Assembly: GCA_950097015.1 (NCBI GenBank)
Contig: CATNEN010000038.1
Span: forward strand, 15,494,001 to 15,558,000
DNA length: 64,000 bases
Source: Macrostomum hystrix
Lineage: Eukaryota; Platyhelminthes; Macrostomidae
Direction: 5' to 3'
Shown: piece after piece, positions 1 to 13,112 of the stretch
Layout: each line of letters opens with the position of its first letter
How positions within the stretch are numbered: position 1 is the first letter of the stretch
Notes under the pieces: model-generated
Database searches by the model: none
The model's input: the letters and a program-made list of their open reading frames with translations, nothing else
What the model was told of the DNA's origin: nothing
Translations under genes and position numbers: made by a program

Positions 1-30
1 TAACGGCCGTATTAACTACTATTAATTGCA

Positions 31-40
31 TTAATTGCAG
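31..40 (+). other. Splice acceptor of a 5' UTR intron (AP-1 mu gene)
   Basis: A pyrimidine/T-rich stretch ends in ttaattgcag, 17 bases upstream of the AP-1 mu start codon at 58. This looks like the acceptor of an intron in the 5' UTR, so the promoter would lie left of the window. It rests on the splice consensus only. Confidence 0.45.
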
Positions 41-57
41 CTCCCACTAGCAGCGCA

Positions 58-3000
58 ATGTCGGCCTCAGCAATCTATATCCTGGACAGCAAGGGCAAGG
101 TGCTAATTAGTCGCAATTATCGCGGCGACATCTGCATGTCGGTAATCGAGAAGTTCATGCCGCTGCTGATGGATCGCGAGGAGGAGGGCTCCGTCCAGCC
201 TGTCGTTCCGTGCGAAGACGTCTTCTTCATGTACATCAAGCACAGCAACGTGTACATTGTGGCCACCACTAAGAAAAACGCCAATGCGGGTTTGGTGTTC
301 TCATTTCTGTACAAGGTTGCTGACATCTTTGTCGAGTACTTCAAGGTGAAATCATTACATATCTTATAATTTAATTTGAAGAAAATCTTAATCTTAGTGA
401 CTTTTTAGTCACTATACTTATACCTATACTTAATCTCTAGTAATAAATAAAACTAATTCCAAGAATCACTGAAATCCCATTCCCTATACGAGAATGTACA
501 TTCTCGTCTGTCTCGTATTCTAGGTTCACTGAAAATTCTTGCTATCCATGTGTTCTAAAAAATCCTAATTCCTAGATCGAATAATCACCTAATTCCTCAT
601 CTCTAGAATCTTAGAATCATGGAAATCTTAAGCCCTAAATCCTAGAGCCATGGAAATCCTAATCCTAAAATCCTAGAATCATAAAAATCCCAATTCCTAA
701 ATCCTTTAATCATGGGAATCCAAATCCCTAAATCCTTTAATCATGGGAATCCAAATCCCTAAATCCTTTAATCATGGGAATCCAAATCCCTAAATCCTTG
801 AATCATGGGAATCCCAATCCCTAAATCCTTCTATTAATGAAATTCCAATCCCTAAATCCTTCTATTAATAAAATTCCAATCCCTAAATCCTTCTATTAAT
901 GAAATTCTAATCTCTAAATCCTTCGATTAATGGAATTCCAATCCCTAAATCCTTCAATCATAGAAGTCCCAATCCTTAAATCCTTTAATCATGAAAATCC
1001 CAATTCCTAAATCCTTCAGTCATGGATATCCCAATCCCTAAATCCCTCGATTAATGAAATTCCAATCCCTAAATCCTTTAATCATGGGAATCCCGATCCC
1101 TAAATCCTTTAATCATGGGAATCCCGATCCCTAAATCCTTCAGTCATGGAAATCCCAATCCCTAAATCCTTCAATCATGGAAATCCCAATCCCTAAATCC
1201 TTCAGTCATGGAAATCCCAATCCCTAAATCCTTCGATTAATGAAATTCCAATCCCTAAATCCTTCAGTCATGGAAATCCCAATCCCTAAATCCTTCGATT
1301 AATGAAATTCCAATCCCTAAATCCTTCAATCATAAAAATCCCAATCCCAAAATCCTTCAATCATGAAAATCCCAATTCCTAAATCCTTCAATCATGGAAA
1401 TCCCAATCCCTAAATCCTTTAATCATAAAAATCCCAATCCCTAAATCCTTTAATCATGGGAATCCAAATCCCTATATCCTTTAATCATGGGAATCCCGAT
1501 CCCTAAATCCTTTAATCATGGGAATCCCGATCCCTAAATCCTTCAGTCATGGAAATCCCAATCCCTAAATCCTTCAATCATGGAAATCCCAATCCCTAAA
1601 TCCTTCAGTCATGGAAATCCCAATCCCTAAATCCTTCGATTAATGAAATTCCAATCCCTAAATCCTTCAATCATGGAAATCCCAATCCCAAAATCCTTCA
1701 ATCATGAAAATCCCAATTCCTAAATCCTTCAATCATGGAAATCCCAATCCCTAAATCCTTTAATCATAAAAATCCCAATCCCTAAATCCTTTAATCATGG
1801 GAATCCAAATCCCTATATCCTTTAATCATGGGAATCCCGATCCCTAAATCCTTTAATCATGGGAATCCCGATCCCTAAATCATTCAATCATGGGAATCCC
1901 GATCCCTAAATCCTTCAGTCATGGAAATCCCAATCCCTAAATCCTTCAATCATGGAAATCCCAATCCCTAAATCCTTCAATCATGGAAATCCCAATCCCT
2001 AAATCCTTCAATCATGGAAATCCCAATCCCTAAATCCTTCAATCATGGAAATCCCAATCCCTAAATCCCTCAATCATGGAAATCCCAATCCCTAAATCCT
2101 TCAATCATGGAAATCCCAATCCCTCCCCGCGCAACAGGACCTGGAGGAGGAGAGCATTCGAGACAACTTCGTCATCATCTACGAACTGCTGGACGAAGTG
2201 ATGGACTTCGGCTTCCCCCAGACCACCGACACCCGCATCCTGCAGGAGTTCATCACCCAGGAGAGTCACAAGCTGGAGGTGGCGCCAAAGCTGCCCCCGG
2301 CTGTCACCAACGCCGTTTCCTGGCGGTCCGAGGGCATCAAATATCGCAAGAACGAAGTCTTCCTAGATGTCATCGAGAGCGTCAACCTCATGGTTAGCGC
2401 CACCGGCAATGTTCTGCGCAGCGAAATTGTCGGCTGCATCAAAATGAGAGATTATCTCAGCGGCATGCCTGAACTCAGGCTAGGACTCAACGATCGGGTG
2501 CTGTTTGAGTCGACTGGAAGTGAGTGTCTCATTGCTGATTGCAGTTTCTGTTGGACTTCCCATGGTCTGTTAGATTTCCCATGGTCTGTTAGATTTCCCA
2601 TAGTCTGTTAGATTTCCCATGGTCTGTTAGATTTCCCAAAGTCTGTTAGATTTCCCATAGTCTGTTAGATTTCCCATGGTCTGTTAGATTTCCCATGGTC
2701 TGTTAGATTTCCCATAGTCCGTTAGATTTCCCATAGTCCGTTAGATTTCCCATAGTCTGTTAGATTTCCCATGGTCTGTTAGATTTCCCATAGTCTGTTA
2801 GATTTCCCATGGTCTGTTAGATTTCCCATAGTCTGTTAGATTTCCCATAGTCCGTTAGATTTCCCATAGTCCGTTAGATTTCCCATAGTCTGTTAGTTTT
2901 CCCATGGTCTGTTAGATTTCCCATAGTCTGTTAGATTTCCCATAGTCTGTTAGATCTCCCATAGTCTGTTAGATTTCCCATAGTCTGTTAGATTTCCCAT

Positions 3001-4841
3001 AGTCTGTTAGATTTACCATTGTCTGTTAGATTTCCCATAGTCTGTTATATTTCCCATTGTCTATTACATTTCCCATAGTCTGTTAGATCTCCCATAGTCT
3101 GTTAGATTTCCCATAGTCTGTTAGATCTCCCATAGTCTGTTAGATTTCCCATAGTCTGTTAGATCTCCCATAGTCTGTTAGATTTCCCATAGTCTGTTAG
3201 ATCTCCCATAGTCTGTTAGATTTCCCATAGTCTGTTAGATTTCCCATAGTTTGCTGTATGTCACATATTATGTTTCGTTTTTATGTACTTTTACTTATTG
3301 CCTACTTAAAGTAACAATGTGACAAAGGAACCTAAATGATTTTCCATCGTCTCGCAGGAGGCAAGAGCAAGTCCGTCGAGTTAGAGGACGTCAAATTTCA
3401 CCAATGCGTCAGACTGTCTCGCTTTGAGAACGATAGGACAATCTCTTTCATACCGCCAGACGGAGAGTTCGAGCTCATGTCCTATCGACTCAATACTCTC
3501 GTGAGTTGTTCTCAAATAGTCTGCTAAGTTTAGCTTTTTTGTAATTTTCAGATTAACGTTTCATCTAATCTTCTCTTAATCCACTAGGTTAAGCCGCTAA
3601 TCTGGGTTGAATCAGTTATCGAGCGGCACGCTCACAGTCGCGTTGAGTACATGATCAAGGTGACATTGAATAACAAATTTATGTGTGAATTTTCATATTC
3701 TGTATAGTCTATGCAAGTGTATTAACAGTAGACAGAGCACGCTATTGTGTGATAAATATTTTAGGCCAAAAGCCAGTTTAAGCAGCGCAGTACGGCCAAC
3801 AATGTCGACATCATCATTCCGGTGCCGCAGGATGTCGATTCGCCCAAGTTTAAGGTTTGTTCGTTTTACATGATATTTATATTTTATCTTAATCTTTCTT
3901 TGTTTATCTTGCGCAACGTGGGACAATGCTACAAGCGGAGACGGCCTGGCTAATTATCTTAGTCACTTCTATCGTCCCAATGCAGTGTATATTGTACACA
4001 CTCTTCACTGTATCTCGTCTCTCCAGTGGCCACGTAATTGGCCCCTCTCTCACTCAAATGTACATTAGCTAGTTTCCAGACTGATCCCTATCACGTTGAT
4101 GTACATTCGCATGCTGGCTAGCCCCTCACACCTCAATGTTCATTTAGCCCCCAGACTAAACTTTCTCACCCCGATGTACATTTAGCCTCCAGATTTAACC
4201 CTTTCACAATAATGTACGTAAGACCCCAGACACCCAAATGTACATTTAGCCCCCAGCTAAAATTTCTCACCCTAACGAACATTCACCCCCAGACTAAACC
4301 CTCCCATCTCAATGTACATTCAGCCCCAGAATAACCTTTCTCAGCCAATATACGCGCTCGTACATTACCCACAGACTATAACTTCTGACCCCAATGTACA
4401 TTATCCCACAGACTATACCTTCTAACCCCAATGTACATTACCACACAGACAATGCCTTCCTACCCCAGTGAATATTATTCCCCAGAAGCCCATTCAACCC
4501 AATGTACGCGTGCCACTTGACCAGCTCATTGACTATCATCAATTCAGACCACAGTTGGCAGCTGTCACTACCAGCCGGAGAGCAACACGGTGGTGTGGAG
4601 CATCAAATCCTTCCCAGGCGGCAAGGAGTACCTGATGCGCGCCCATTTCGGATTGCCCACAGTTGAAACAGAAGAATCAGAGGGCCGGCCTCCCATAGCT
4701 GTGAAGTTTGAGATACCCTACTTCACTGTGTCCGGCATTCAGGTTCGCTACTTGAAGATTATCGAGCGCAGCGGCTACCAGGCCCTGCCCTGGGTTCGCT
4801 ACATCACCCAGAATGGCGACTATCAGTTAAGAACGCAGTGA
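58..4841 (+). CDS. AP1M1: AP-1 complex subunit mu (medium adaptin), six exons
   Basis: Medium subunit of the AP-1 clathrin adaptor, which sorts cargo at the trans-Golgi network and endosomes by binding tyrosine-based signals. Exons: 58-345, 2138-2519, 3358-3500, 3588-3659, 3765-3854, 4548-4841. All joins have GT/AG borders and keep frame, giving 422 residues; animal mu1 proteins have about 423. The N-terminal longin domain starts [20 protein letters not shown] and covers roughly residues 1-140. The mu-homology domain follows from about residue 165, with blocks such as [20 protein letters not shown] and [20 protein letters not shown]. It ends in the family tail [20 protein letters not shown]. 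The start codon matches the family start. Introns 1, 2 and 5 are filled with tandem repeats. Paralogue naming (M1 or M2) is arbitrary for an invertebrate. Confidence 0.97.
540..2125. repeat. 31 bp minisatellite in AP-1 mu intron 1
   Basis: About 50 units of 31 bp built around ccctaaatccttcaatcatg fill nearly all of intron 1 and run to 12 bases before exon 2. Variants (cgatt, agtcatgg, ggaatcccgatcc) recur in the same order at about 1080-1300 and 1480-1650, which indicates block duplication. A more diverged version at 540-700 looks like the older edge. Confidence 0.95.
2557..3250. repeat. 19 bp minisatellite in AP-1 mu intron 2
   Basis: About 36 tandem units of agatttcccatagtctgtt fill the intron between exons 2 and 3, with atag/atgg and agattt/agatct variants. 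It contains the CTGTTAGA core that recurs in other arrays of this window. Confidence 0.95.
4020..4505. repeat. Degenerate ~27-34 bp tandem repeat in AP-1 mu intron 5
   Basis: Loosely repeated units alternate caatgtacatt with ccccagactaaac-type segments. Units differ in length and sequence, so this is an older array than those in introns 1 and 2. Confidence 0.75.
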
Positions 4842-5364
4842 TCAGTTCTACTCTCCCCCGACAACCCCTACCAGTGCTGGGATTGGACAGAATTTTGATG
4901 CCTATGTTTTTTCTTTAATACGATTTAGCTAGTAGTACTACTACTACTAGTAGTTTGTACGAGCCGAGTTGTTTTCTTAGAAATTATTTTTACGGCAGAT
5001 TGTACGTTCTGTTTACGGGATCACTTACTTTGGGATAGCGTTTTTTGGTTCAAACTGACTTTTTAAAAATGACTGCAAATCGCAAAATATTGCAAATTCC
5101 ACTGGGATCTATTTAAACATGCCTAATTGTTTTTTTATTCAAAATTTAGCGACCAAGTCTAGACATAATCTACCATTAATAGCACAAATAGTGTATCCTA
5201 ACTATCAATTGCATACTATTATATCCTATTATTAATAGCATAGTTATTATATCCTACTATCAATAGCATAGTTACTAGCAAGTTTTGCCCCCCTTCGGGG
5301 AGCAGAAATACTTTTAATTCGGCTAGTATATACTTTTTAGCAGCTGAATTTACAGCTTTTTAAA
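4842..5364. other. 3' flank of AP-1 mu with a short 28 bp-type repeat
   Basis: AT-rich sequence after the stop codon, without a convincing gene. At about 5190-5280 there are two to three copies of a unit like tatcctactatcaatagcat, related to the array at 10615-10920. Confidence 0.6.
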
Positions 5365-8350
5365 GCTACAATGAACCCCCAGTTGACAATGATCCCCCAG
5401 TTGACAATGATCCCCAAGTTGACAATGAACCCCCAGTTGACAATGAACCCCCAGTTGACAACGATCCCACAGTTGACAATGATCCCCCATTTGACAATGA
5501 TCCCCCAGTTGACAATGATCCCACAGTTAACAATGATCCCCCAGTTGACAAAGATCCCCCAGTTCACAATGATCACCCAGTTGACAATGAACCCCCAGTT
5601 GACAACGATCCCACAGTTGACAATGATCCCCCATTTGACAATGATCCCCCAGTTGACAATGATCCCACAGTTGACAATGATCCCCCAGTTGACAAAGATC
5701 CCCCAGTTCACAATGATCACCCAGTTGATGATGATCCCCCAGTTGATGATGATCCCCCAGTTGAAAATGATCCCCCAGTTGACAATGATCCCCCAGTTGA
5801 CAATGATCCCCCAGTTAACAAAGATCCCCCAGTTCACAATGATCCCCCAGTTGATGAAGTCTCCCCATTGATGATGATCCCCAGTTAACAATGTTCCTCC
5901 ATTTGACAATGTTCCCCCAGTTGACAATGATCCCCCAGTTGATGATGATCACCCAGTTGACAATGATCCCCCCGTTGATGATGATCCCCCAGTTGACAAT
6001 GAACCCCCAGTTGACAATGAACCCCCAGTTGACAACGATCCCACAGTTGACAATGATCCCCCATTTGACAATGATCCCCCAGTTGACAATGATCCCACAG
6101 TTGACAATGATCCCCCAGTTGACAAAGATCCCCCAGTTCACAATGATCACCCAGTTGATGATGATCCCCCAGTTGATGATGATCCCCCAGTTGAAAATGA
6201 TCGCCCAGTTGACAATGATCCCCCATTTGACAATGATCCCCCAGTTGACAATGATCCCCCAGTTAACAAAGATCCCCCAGTTCACAATGATCCCCCAGTT
6301 GATGAAGTCTCCCCATTGATGATGATCCCCAGTTAACAATGTTCCTCCATTTGACAATGTTCCCCCAGTTAACAATGATCCCCCAGTTGATGATGATCAC
6401 CCAGTTGACAATGATCCCCCAGTTGACAATGATCCCCCAGTTGACAATGATCCCCCAGTTAATGATGATCCCCCAGTTGAAAATGATCCCCCAGTTGACA
6501 ATGATCCCCCAGTTGAGAATGATCCCCCAGTTGACAATGATCCCCCAGTTAACAAAGATCCCCCAGTTCACAATGATCCCCCAGTTGATGAAGTCTCCCC
6601 ATTGATGATGATCCCTAGTTAACAATGTTCCTCCAGTTGACAATGATCCCCCAGTTGACAATGATCCCGCCGGTTGACAATGATCCCACAGTTGACAATG
6701 AACCCCCAGTTGACAATGATCCCCCAGTTGATGATGATCCCCCAGTTGACAATGATCCCCCAGTTGACAATGATCCCCCAGTTGACAATGATCCCCCAGT
6801 TGATGATGATCCCCCAGTTGAAAATGATCCGCCAGTTGACAATGATCCCCCGGTTGAGAATGATCCCCCAGTTGACAATGATCCCCCAGTTAACAAAGAT
6901 CCCCCAGTTCACAATGATCCCCCAGTTGATGAAGTCTCCCCATTGATGATGATCCCCAGTTAACAATGTTCCTGCAGTTGACAATGTTCCCCTAGTTGAT
7001 GATGATCACCCAGTTGACAATGATCCCACAGTTGACAATGATCCCCCAGTTGACAATGATCCCCCAGTTGACAATGATCCCGCCGGTTGACAATGATCCC
7101 ACAGTTGACAATGAACCCCCAGTTGACAATGATCCCCCAGTTGATGATGATCCCCCAGTTGACAATGATCCCCCAGTTGACAATGATCCCCCAGTTGACA
7201 ATGATCCCCCAGTTGATGATGATCCCCCAGTTGAAAATGATCCGCCAGTTGACAATGATCCCCCGGTTGAGAATGATCCCCCAGTTGACAATGATCCCCC
7301 AGTTAACAAAGATCCCCCAGTTCACAATGATCCCCCAGTTGATGAAGTCTCCCCATTGATGATGATCCCCAGTTAACAATGTTCCTCCAGTTGACAATGT
7401 TCCCCTAGTTGATGATGATCACCCAGTTGACAATGATCCCACAGTTGACAATGATCCCCCAGTTGACAATGATCCCCCAGTTGACAATGATCCCGCCGGT
7501 TGACAATGATCCCACAGTTGACAATGATCCCCCAGTTCACAATGATCCCCCGGTTGATGATGATCCCCCAGTTGATGATGATACCCCATTTGAAAATGAT
7601 CCCCCAGTTGACAATGATCCCCCAGTTGAGAATGATCCACCAGTTGAGAATGATCCCCCAGTTAACAAAGATCCCCCAGTTCACAATGATCCCCCAGTTG
7701 ATGAAGTCTCCCCATTGATGATGATCCCCAGTTAACATTGTTCCTCCAGCTGACAATGTTCCTCCAGTTGACAATGATCCCCCAGTTGATGATGATCACC
7801 CAGTTGACAATGATCCCCTAGTTGACAATGATCCCCCAGTTGACAATGATCCCCCAGTTGACAATGATCCCCCAGTTGATGATGATCCCCCAGTTGAAAA
7901 TGATCCGCCAGTTGACAATGATCCCCCGGTTGAGAATGATCCCCCAGTTGACAATGATCCCCCAGTTAACAAAGATCCCCCAGTTCACAATGATCCCCCA
8001 GTTGATGAAGTCTCCCCATTGATGATGATCCCCAGTTAACAATGTTCCTCCAGTTGACAATGTTCCCCTAGTTGATGATGATCACCCAGTTGACAATGAT
8101 CCCACAGTTGACAATGATCCCCCAGTTGATAATGATCCCCCAGTTGACAATGATCCCGCCGGTTGACAATGATCCCACAGTTGATGATGGTCACCCAGTT
8201 GACAATGATCCCCCCAGTTGACAATTATCCCCCAGTTGACAATGATCCCCCAGTTGACAATTATCCCCCAGTTTACCAAGATCCTCCAGTTGACGATTAT
8301 CCCCCAGTTTACCTTGATCCCCATTTTGATGATGACTCCCCAGTTGACGT
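5365..8350. repeat. 18 bp minisatellite with higher-order structure
   Basis: About 165 units of gttgacaatgatccccca. A marker block beginning gatgaagtctccccattgat recurs near 5853, 6301, 6587, 6928, 7341, 7700 and 8003, so groups of 16-25 units were copied as blocks. Several frames stay open for hundreds of codons on both strands only because the period is a multiple of three. No gene is inferred. Confidence 0.95.
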
Positions 8351-8354
8351 TGAT

Positions 8355-9978
8355 TTTTCAAACGCTGGGTTAGCCAAGATTCAAACTCAGGTTTCGCCAT
8401 GTTTTAAACCCTGGTGGGCTATGATTCAAACTCTCGTTTTACCATGATTCAAACTCTAATGTAGCCATGATTCAAACTCTGGTTTAGCCATGATTCAGAC
8501 GCTGTGATGATTTAAAGTCTCCTTTAGCCATGATTCAAACTCTGCTTTAGCCATGATTCAGACGCTGGTTTTGCCATGATTCAAACTCTGGTTTAGCCAT
8601 GTTTCAAACTCTGGTTTAGCCATGATTCAAGCTCTGGTTTAGCCATGATTCAAACTCTGGTTAAGCCATGATTCAGACTCTGGTTTAGCCATGATTCAAA
8701 CTCTGCTTTAGCCATGATTCGGACTCTGGTTTAGCCATGATTCAGACGCTGGTTTTGCCATGATTCAAACTCTGGTTTAGCCATGATTCAAACTCTGGTT
8801 TAGCCATGTTTCAAACTCTGGTTTAGCCATGATTCAAACTCTGGTGTAGCCATGATTCAAACTCTGGTTTAGCCATAATTTAAACTCTGGTTTAGCCATG
8901 ATTCAAACTCTTGTTAAGCCATGATTCAGACTCTGGTTTAGCCATGATTCAGACTCTGGTTTAGCCATGATTCAAACTCTTGTTAAGCCATGATTCAGAC
9001 TCTGGTTTAGCCATGATTCAAACTCTGGTTTAGCCATGATTCAGACTCTGGTTTAGCCATGATTCAAACTCTGCTATAGCCATGATTCGGACTCTGGTTT
9101 GGCCATGATTTAAACTCTGGTTTAGCCATGATTCAGACTCTGGTTTAGCCATGATTCAGACGCTGGTTTAGCCATGATTCAAGCTCTGGTTTAGCCATGC
9201 TTCAAACTCTGGTTTAGCCATGATTCAAACTCTGGTTTAGCCATGATTCGGACTCTGGTTTAGCCATGATTCGGACTCTGGTTTAGCCATGATTGAAACT
9301 CTGGTTTAGCCATGATTTAAACTCTGGTTTAGCCATGATTCAGACTCTGGTTTAGCCATGATTCAGACGCTGGTTTAGCCATGATTCAAGCTCTGGTTTA
9401 GCCATGCTTCAAACTCTGGTTTAGCGATGATTCAAACTCTGGTTTAGCCATGATTCGGACTCTGGTTTAGCCATGATTCAGACTCTGGTTTAGCCATGAT
9501 TCAAACTCTGCTTTAGCCATGATTCGGACTCTGGTTTAGCCATGATTCAAACTCTGGTTTAGCCATGATTCAAACTCTGGTTTAGCAATGATTCAGACTC
9601 TGGTGTAGCCATGATTCAAACTCTGCTATAGCCATGATTCGGACTCTGGTTTAGCCATGATTCAAACTCTGGTTTAGCCATGTTTCAGACTCTGGTTTAG
9701 CCATGATTCAAACTCTGGTTTAGCCATGATTCGGACTCTGGTTTAGCCATGATTCAAACTCTGGTTTAGCCATGATTCAAACTCTGGTTTAGCAATGATT
9801 CAGACTCTGGTGTAGCCATGATTCAAACTCTGCTATAGCCATGATTCGGACTCTGGTTTAGCCATGATTCAAACTCTGGTTTAGCCATGTTTCAGACTCT
9901 GGTTTAGCCATGATTCAAACTCTGGTTTAGCCATGTTTCAGACTCTGGTTTTGCCATGATTCAAACTCTGGTTTAGCC
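8355..9978. repeat. 23 bp minisatellite
   Basis: About 70 units built on ttcaaactctggtttagcca, directly abutting the 18 bp array. Variants (cagactctgg, cggactctgg, ctgctatagcc) recur in order at 9580-9720 and 9770-9960, which indicates block copying. No gene is seen. Confidence 0.95.
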
Positions 9979-10059
9979 GGTGTGCTATGATTTATGATAT
10001 TTTATTTACGAAATGAAAAAAATAAACTAAAATAATCTTCAATCACTACTGGCTAAAAA

Positions 10060-10180
10060 TTCGTCTAAATGATTTGACGCAGTGCAGAATCGAACCCTAG
10101 CCTAGCCTAACTTATTCCCAGTGCCTACACATCGGCTATTCCGACTGTTGGTTAGTGGGTGAAAAATCAGCCTTATAAAA
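10060..10180 (-). mobile_element. Possible tRNA-derived SINE head
   Basis: On the minus strand a B-box-like ggttcgattct sits about 40 bases after an A-box-like tagccgatgtgtagg. This could be the head of a tRNA-derived SINE. The A box is a poor match and no tail was traced. Confidence 0.3.
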
Positions 10181-10469
10181 TGAATTTTCAAAGTTCTGGC
10201 TGTACAATGAAGTAAGAAAATAGAGTACACTTAGTCTCGCGGTTGGTTGTGTACATTTATTTCAAATTTGTCTCCAGAGTGCAGGCTTCAAATTCAATCA
10301 GCTAGGGGTTGTTGCGCAATTTGACGATGCAATTCTAATTCAGTGGCAGTGAGTAAAATTCTCAATAGGCCAAGATTATTTGACCTTTAAAAAATCATGT
10401 TTTTCGAATATTTAATCCCCTTAGCAATAAAGTTAAGCTTAATAAAAATACGTGTATAATTGTCCCCAT

Positions 10470-10577
10470 ATTTGGCATCTTTAGGTGAAGAAATGGTGAA
10501 AATCGGTTGAGCCGTTCGGGAGAAAATCAATTACAAGCAACCAACCAACCAACCAAGCATTTCATTTTTAGTATAGT
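10470..10577 (+). mobile_element. 3' end of a non-LTR element (RTE-like) or a SINE using its tail
   Basis: The string aaaatcggttgagccgttcg is followed by a short (caac)n run and ends at ttagtatagtgga. Similar 3' ends are common on RTE-type LINEs and their SINEs in invertebrates. Only the tail is visible and there is no reverse transcriptase reading frame. Confidence 0.45.
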
Positions 10578-10614
10578 GGATTATATCCTATTGATAGTAC
10601 ACTGTACACTATCA

Positions 10615-10920
10615 GTGGTACAGTAAGTGTATCCTACTTTCAGTAGCATGGTTAGTGTCTCCTACTATAAGTAGCACAGTTAGTGTCTCCTACTATAAGT
10701 AGCACAGTTAGTGTCTCCTACTATAAGTAGCACAGTTAGTGTCTCCTACTATCAGTAGCACAGTTAGTGTATCCTACTATCAGTAGCACAGTTAGTGTCT
10801 CCTACTATAAGTAGCACAGTTGTGTATACTACTTTCAGTAGCACAGTAAGTGCACTCTACTATAAGCAGCACAGTTGTGTATCCTACTGTCATTATCACA
10901 GTTAGTGCATCCTACTATCA
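10615..10920. repeat. 28 bp minisatellite
   Basis: About ten units with the core gtctcctactataagtagca, separated by cagttagt. The same unit type occurs in two to three diverged copies near 5190-5280. Confidence 0.9.
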
Positions 10921-11849
10921 GAAGTCTATTATGTTCTGCTAACTTTCCTATTGTTTATTCTCGCGCACACATTTCATATATTCACCAAACATGAGCGACT
11001 AAACTAGCTTTAGTTATTTTCATTTGGAATTAGTATTTTTCCTTTATACAATGACGGCTTTCATATAACAATGTCCATGTCTGTTTTCATTTCACATTCC
11101 CTGTTTCTTACGCTATCGGATACTTATGAAATCCTCAAATTGCAATCTGTTTAGCTTTTTTAGAAATGAAATTTAGCTACTAGAAGTAGTGTGTTAGAGT
11201 GCTATTTCATTTAACAGAAAACAACTCATTGATTTTTTTATCAATTCGCGCTGTGTACTTTGTGGAGCCGCTAGACATTGCGCCTCATTATAACACTACA
11301 CTTCCCGTATCTACTACTTACTGTTACCGACAATATAGGCTTTGTTACATGTTATTGTTCTATATGTTGCAAAAACTGCATACTAATGTGGCTTTATTTA
11401 TAAAACTATATATTATATAAGCACTTCTGTTTTAGCCGATTTCCTGTTACAGTGTTACATAGCAACCAACATATGATTGTTTACCTAGGAAACGTGTTGC
11501 TGTGTGAATGAATGATTCGATCTACAGACAATAGGTTAGCTATTGTACAATATTTTGTTTGCCTAACTTTTATTGGCCTGTTGATTTTGATGATTGAAAA
11601 AAAGAATAAAATTGCTATCGTTTATTGCTGCCAGTAAACTGTTATTGATCTGTTCTTATTGAAGCACAAAATTCCTTCGTTTTAGATTTGTTTCTTTGCT
11701 TATTTTTAGAAAGAAATTTAGGAAAAAGCAAAGGTGACTTTTAGGAACGAAAATTCTATCGAGGCACAATAAACTGGATCTATTTGAAGATCTACAATGG
11801 TAAAATAGAAGCTTCCTCGATTACATCTATAATTATCGTAATAAATATT
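10921..11849. other. AT-rich intergenic DNA, no gene seen
   Basis: Small reading frames are present, but none has domain-like composition, a splice partner or recognisable similarity. No tandem repeats were seen. Confidence 0.6.
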
Positions 11850-12095
11850 TGATTGCACCTGCCCCAATTGGGCCGATGTGCAGCCGACAGCACAGCCTTT
11901 GCGCGGCGTATCTGAAGGCTGCATACGGGTGTTCAGTCCATGGACTGGGCGGATATAGCTGGGTGAAATGAAGCAATCCAATAGTTATGTGTCTTGCTAA
12001 AGGACGCATAAAGTGTTCCACTGGAAACGGGAATCGAACCCCCGACCTTCAAATCGTGAGTCCGACGCTTTAACTACTGGGCTACAGCTCCTCTT
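11850..12095 (-). mobile_element. SINE family A (tRNA-derived), minus strand
   Basis: Reading the minus strand from 12093, a tRNA-like head has an A box (tagcccagtagtt) and a B box (ggtcgggggttcgattccc). A body with cctttagcaagacacataac, a cttcatttcacccag-type block and cagtccatggactgaacacc follows. The same body occurs at 58880-59120, 62225-62445 and, in part, 48905-49015, which defines a dispersed family. Confidence 0.8.
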
Positions 12096-12754
12096 AGAGT
12101 GGTTGGATAGATAGATAGTGGTACATCCATCTAACCACTCCAACACCCCAAGTGGACACCTATAATACACTCCTAGTGTACATTCATGCAATGCACTTTT
12201 ATAGTGATCGTACATTGTCCTGAGTGTTGGTTTATTAGAATGATAATTTGCTTTTCTTAAACTTGTTAAAATAAAATGTTTCGTTATTTTTGAGCCTGTT
12301 TATCATAATTTGACGCAAACTAACTTCAAGATATATTTGATTTATCACAAACAAGCTCTTGCCTTTACAGTAAAAGTATATAAGGCTAGCTAGCGCTAGC
12401 TAATGTGCTCAAAAGATAATCTTTTATCGAGTTTATTACAGAAACTTACCTACCAAAAAGTTAGAACATAATTATAATTAAATAGAATTAAATAAAATAA
12501 AATTAGAACACTATAAATAGCTTTTAATCATTTTTATTGATTAGGCGTGTCACATGATATAATAATCAAAAAGCTAATTTCTTATCAAATATATTCGACT
12601 GCTCAAAAGTGTCTTCCGTGCTAGATTATCCTTACATTTGAAAACTGAGTCTCTAATATGTGATTATGGTGGTACTTTAACTTAGGTTTTTATGTCACGC
12701 GAGCTTGCTAAACTGTCACTAAACTACTGTCACATTGTGTAGAACATACTAGCT
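12096..12754. other. AT-rich intergenic DNA, no gene seen
   Basis: Contains short simple stretches such as taattataattaaatagaat. No supported gene. Confidence 0.55.
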
Positions 12755-12957
12755 CTATGACAGGTTGCATTGTGTAGAACATACTCGCTTTATGACAGGT
12801 TGCATTGTGTAGAACATACTCGCTTTATGACAGGTTGCATTGTGTAGAACATACTAGCTCTATGACAGGTTGCATTGTGTAGAACATACTCGCTTTATGA
12901 CAGGTTGCATTGTGTAGAACATACTCGCTTTATGACAGGTTGCATTGTGTAGAACAT
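12755..12957. repeat. 35 bp tandem repeat
   Basis: Six near-identical units containing gacaggttgcattgtgtaga followed by acatactcgctttat (variant tagctctat). Confidence 0.92.
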
Positions 12958-13105
12958 ACATCTATGAAGCGTCATTTAATGTCAGACAATGTCTATCAGC
13001 TGAAGCAAAGCACATCTACGCTTGTAGAATCTAATGCGAATTAAAATAATTCGAAATCGCCCAAATCGATTAATGTTTTTGCCCTACAAGCTCTAAATTA
13101 TTCAT

Positions 13106-13112
13106 TATAAAA
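13106..13112 (+). promoter_or_regulatory. Candidate TATA box upstream of lectin gene A
   Basis: TATAAAA lies about 520 bases upstream of the signal-peptide exon of the first lectin gene. It could serve that gene through a long 5' UTR, or a short unrelated transcript. The call is weak because it rests on one motif. Confidence 0.25.

Noticed and set aside
540-2125. CRISPR array or telomeric repeat, suggested by regular units with ccctaaa
   Set aside because: Units are contiguous without unique spacers, and the 31 bp period with an animal gene around it indicates an intronic minisatellite.
5337-8447. Long open frames on both strands coding for MIPQLT-, NWGIIV- or DNDPPV-type repeats
   Set aside because: They arise from an 18 bp non-coding tandem repeat whose period is a multiple of three. 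Several overlapping frames are open at once, there are no splice partners, and the array has no conserved start.
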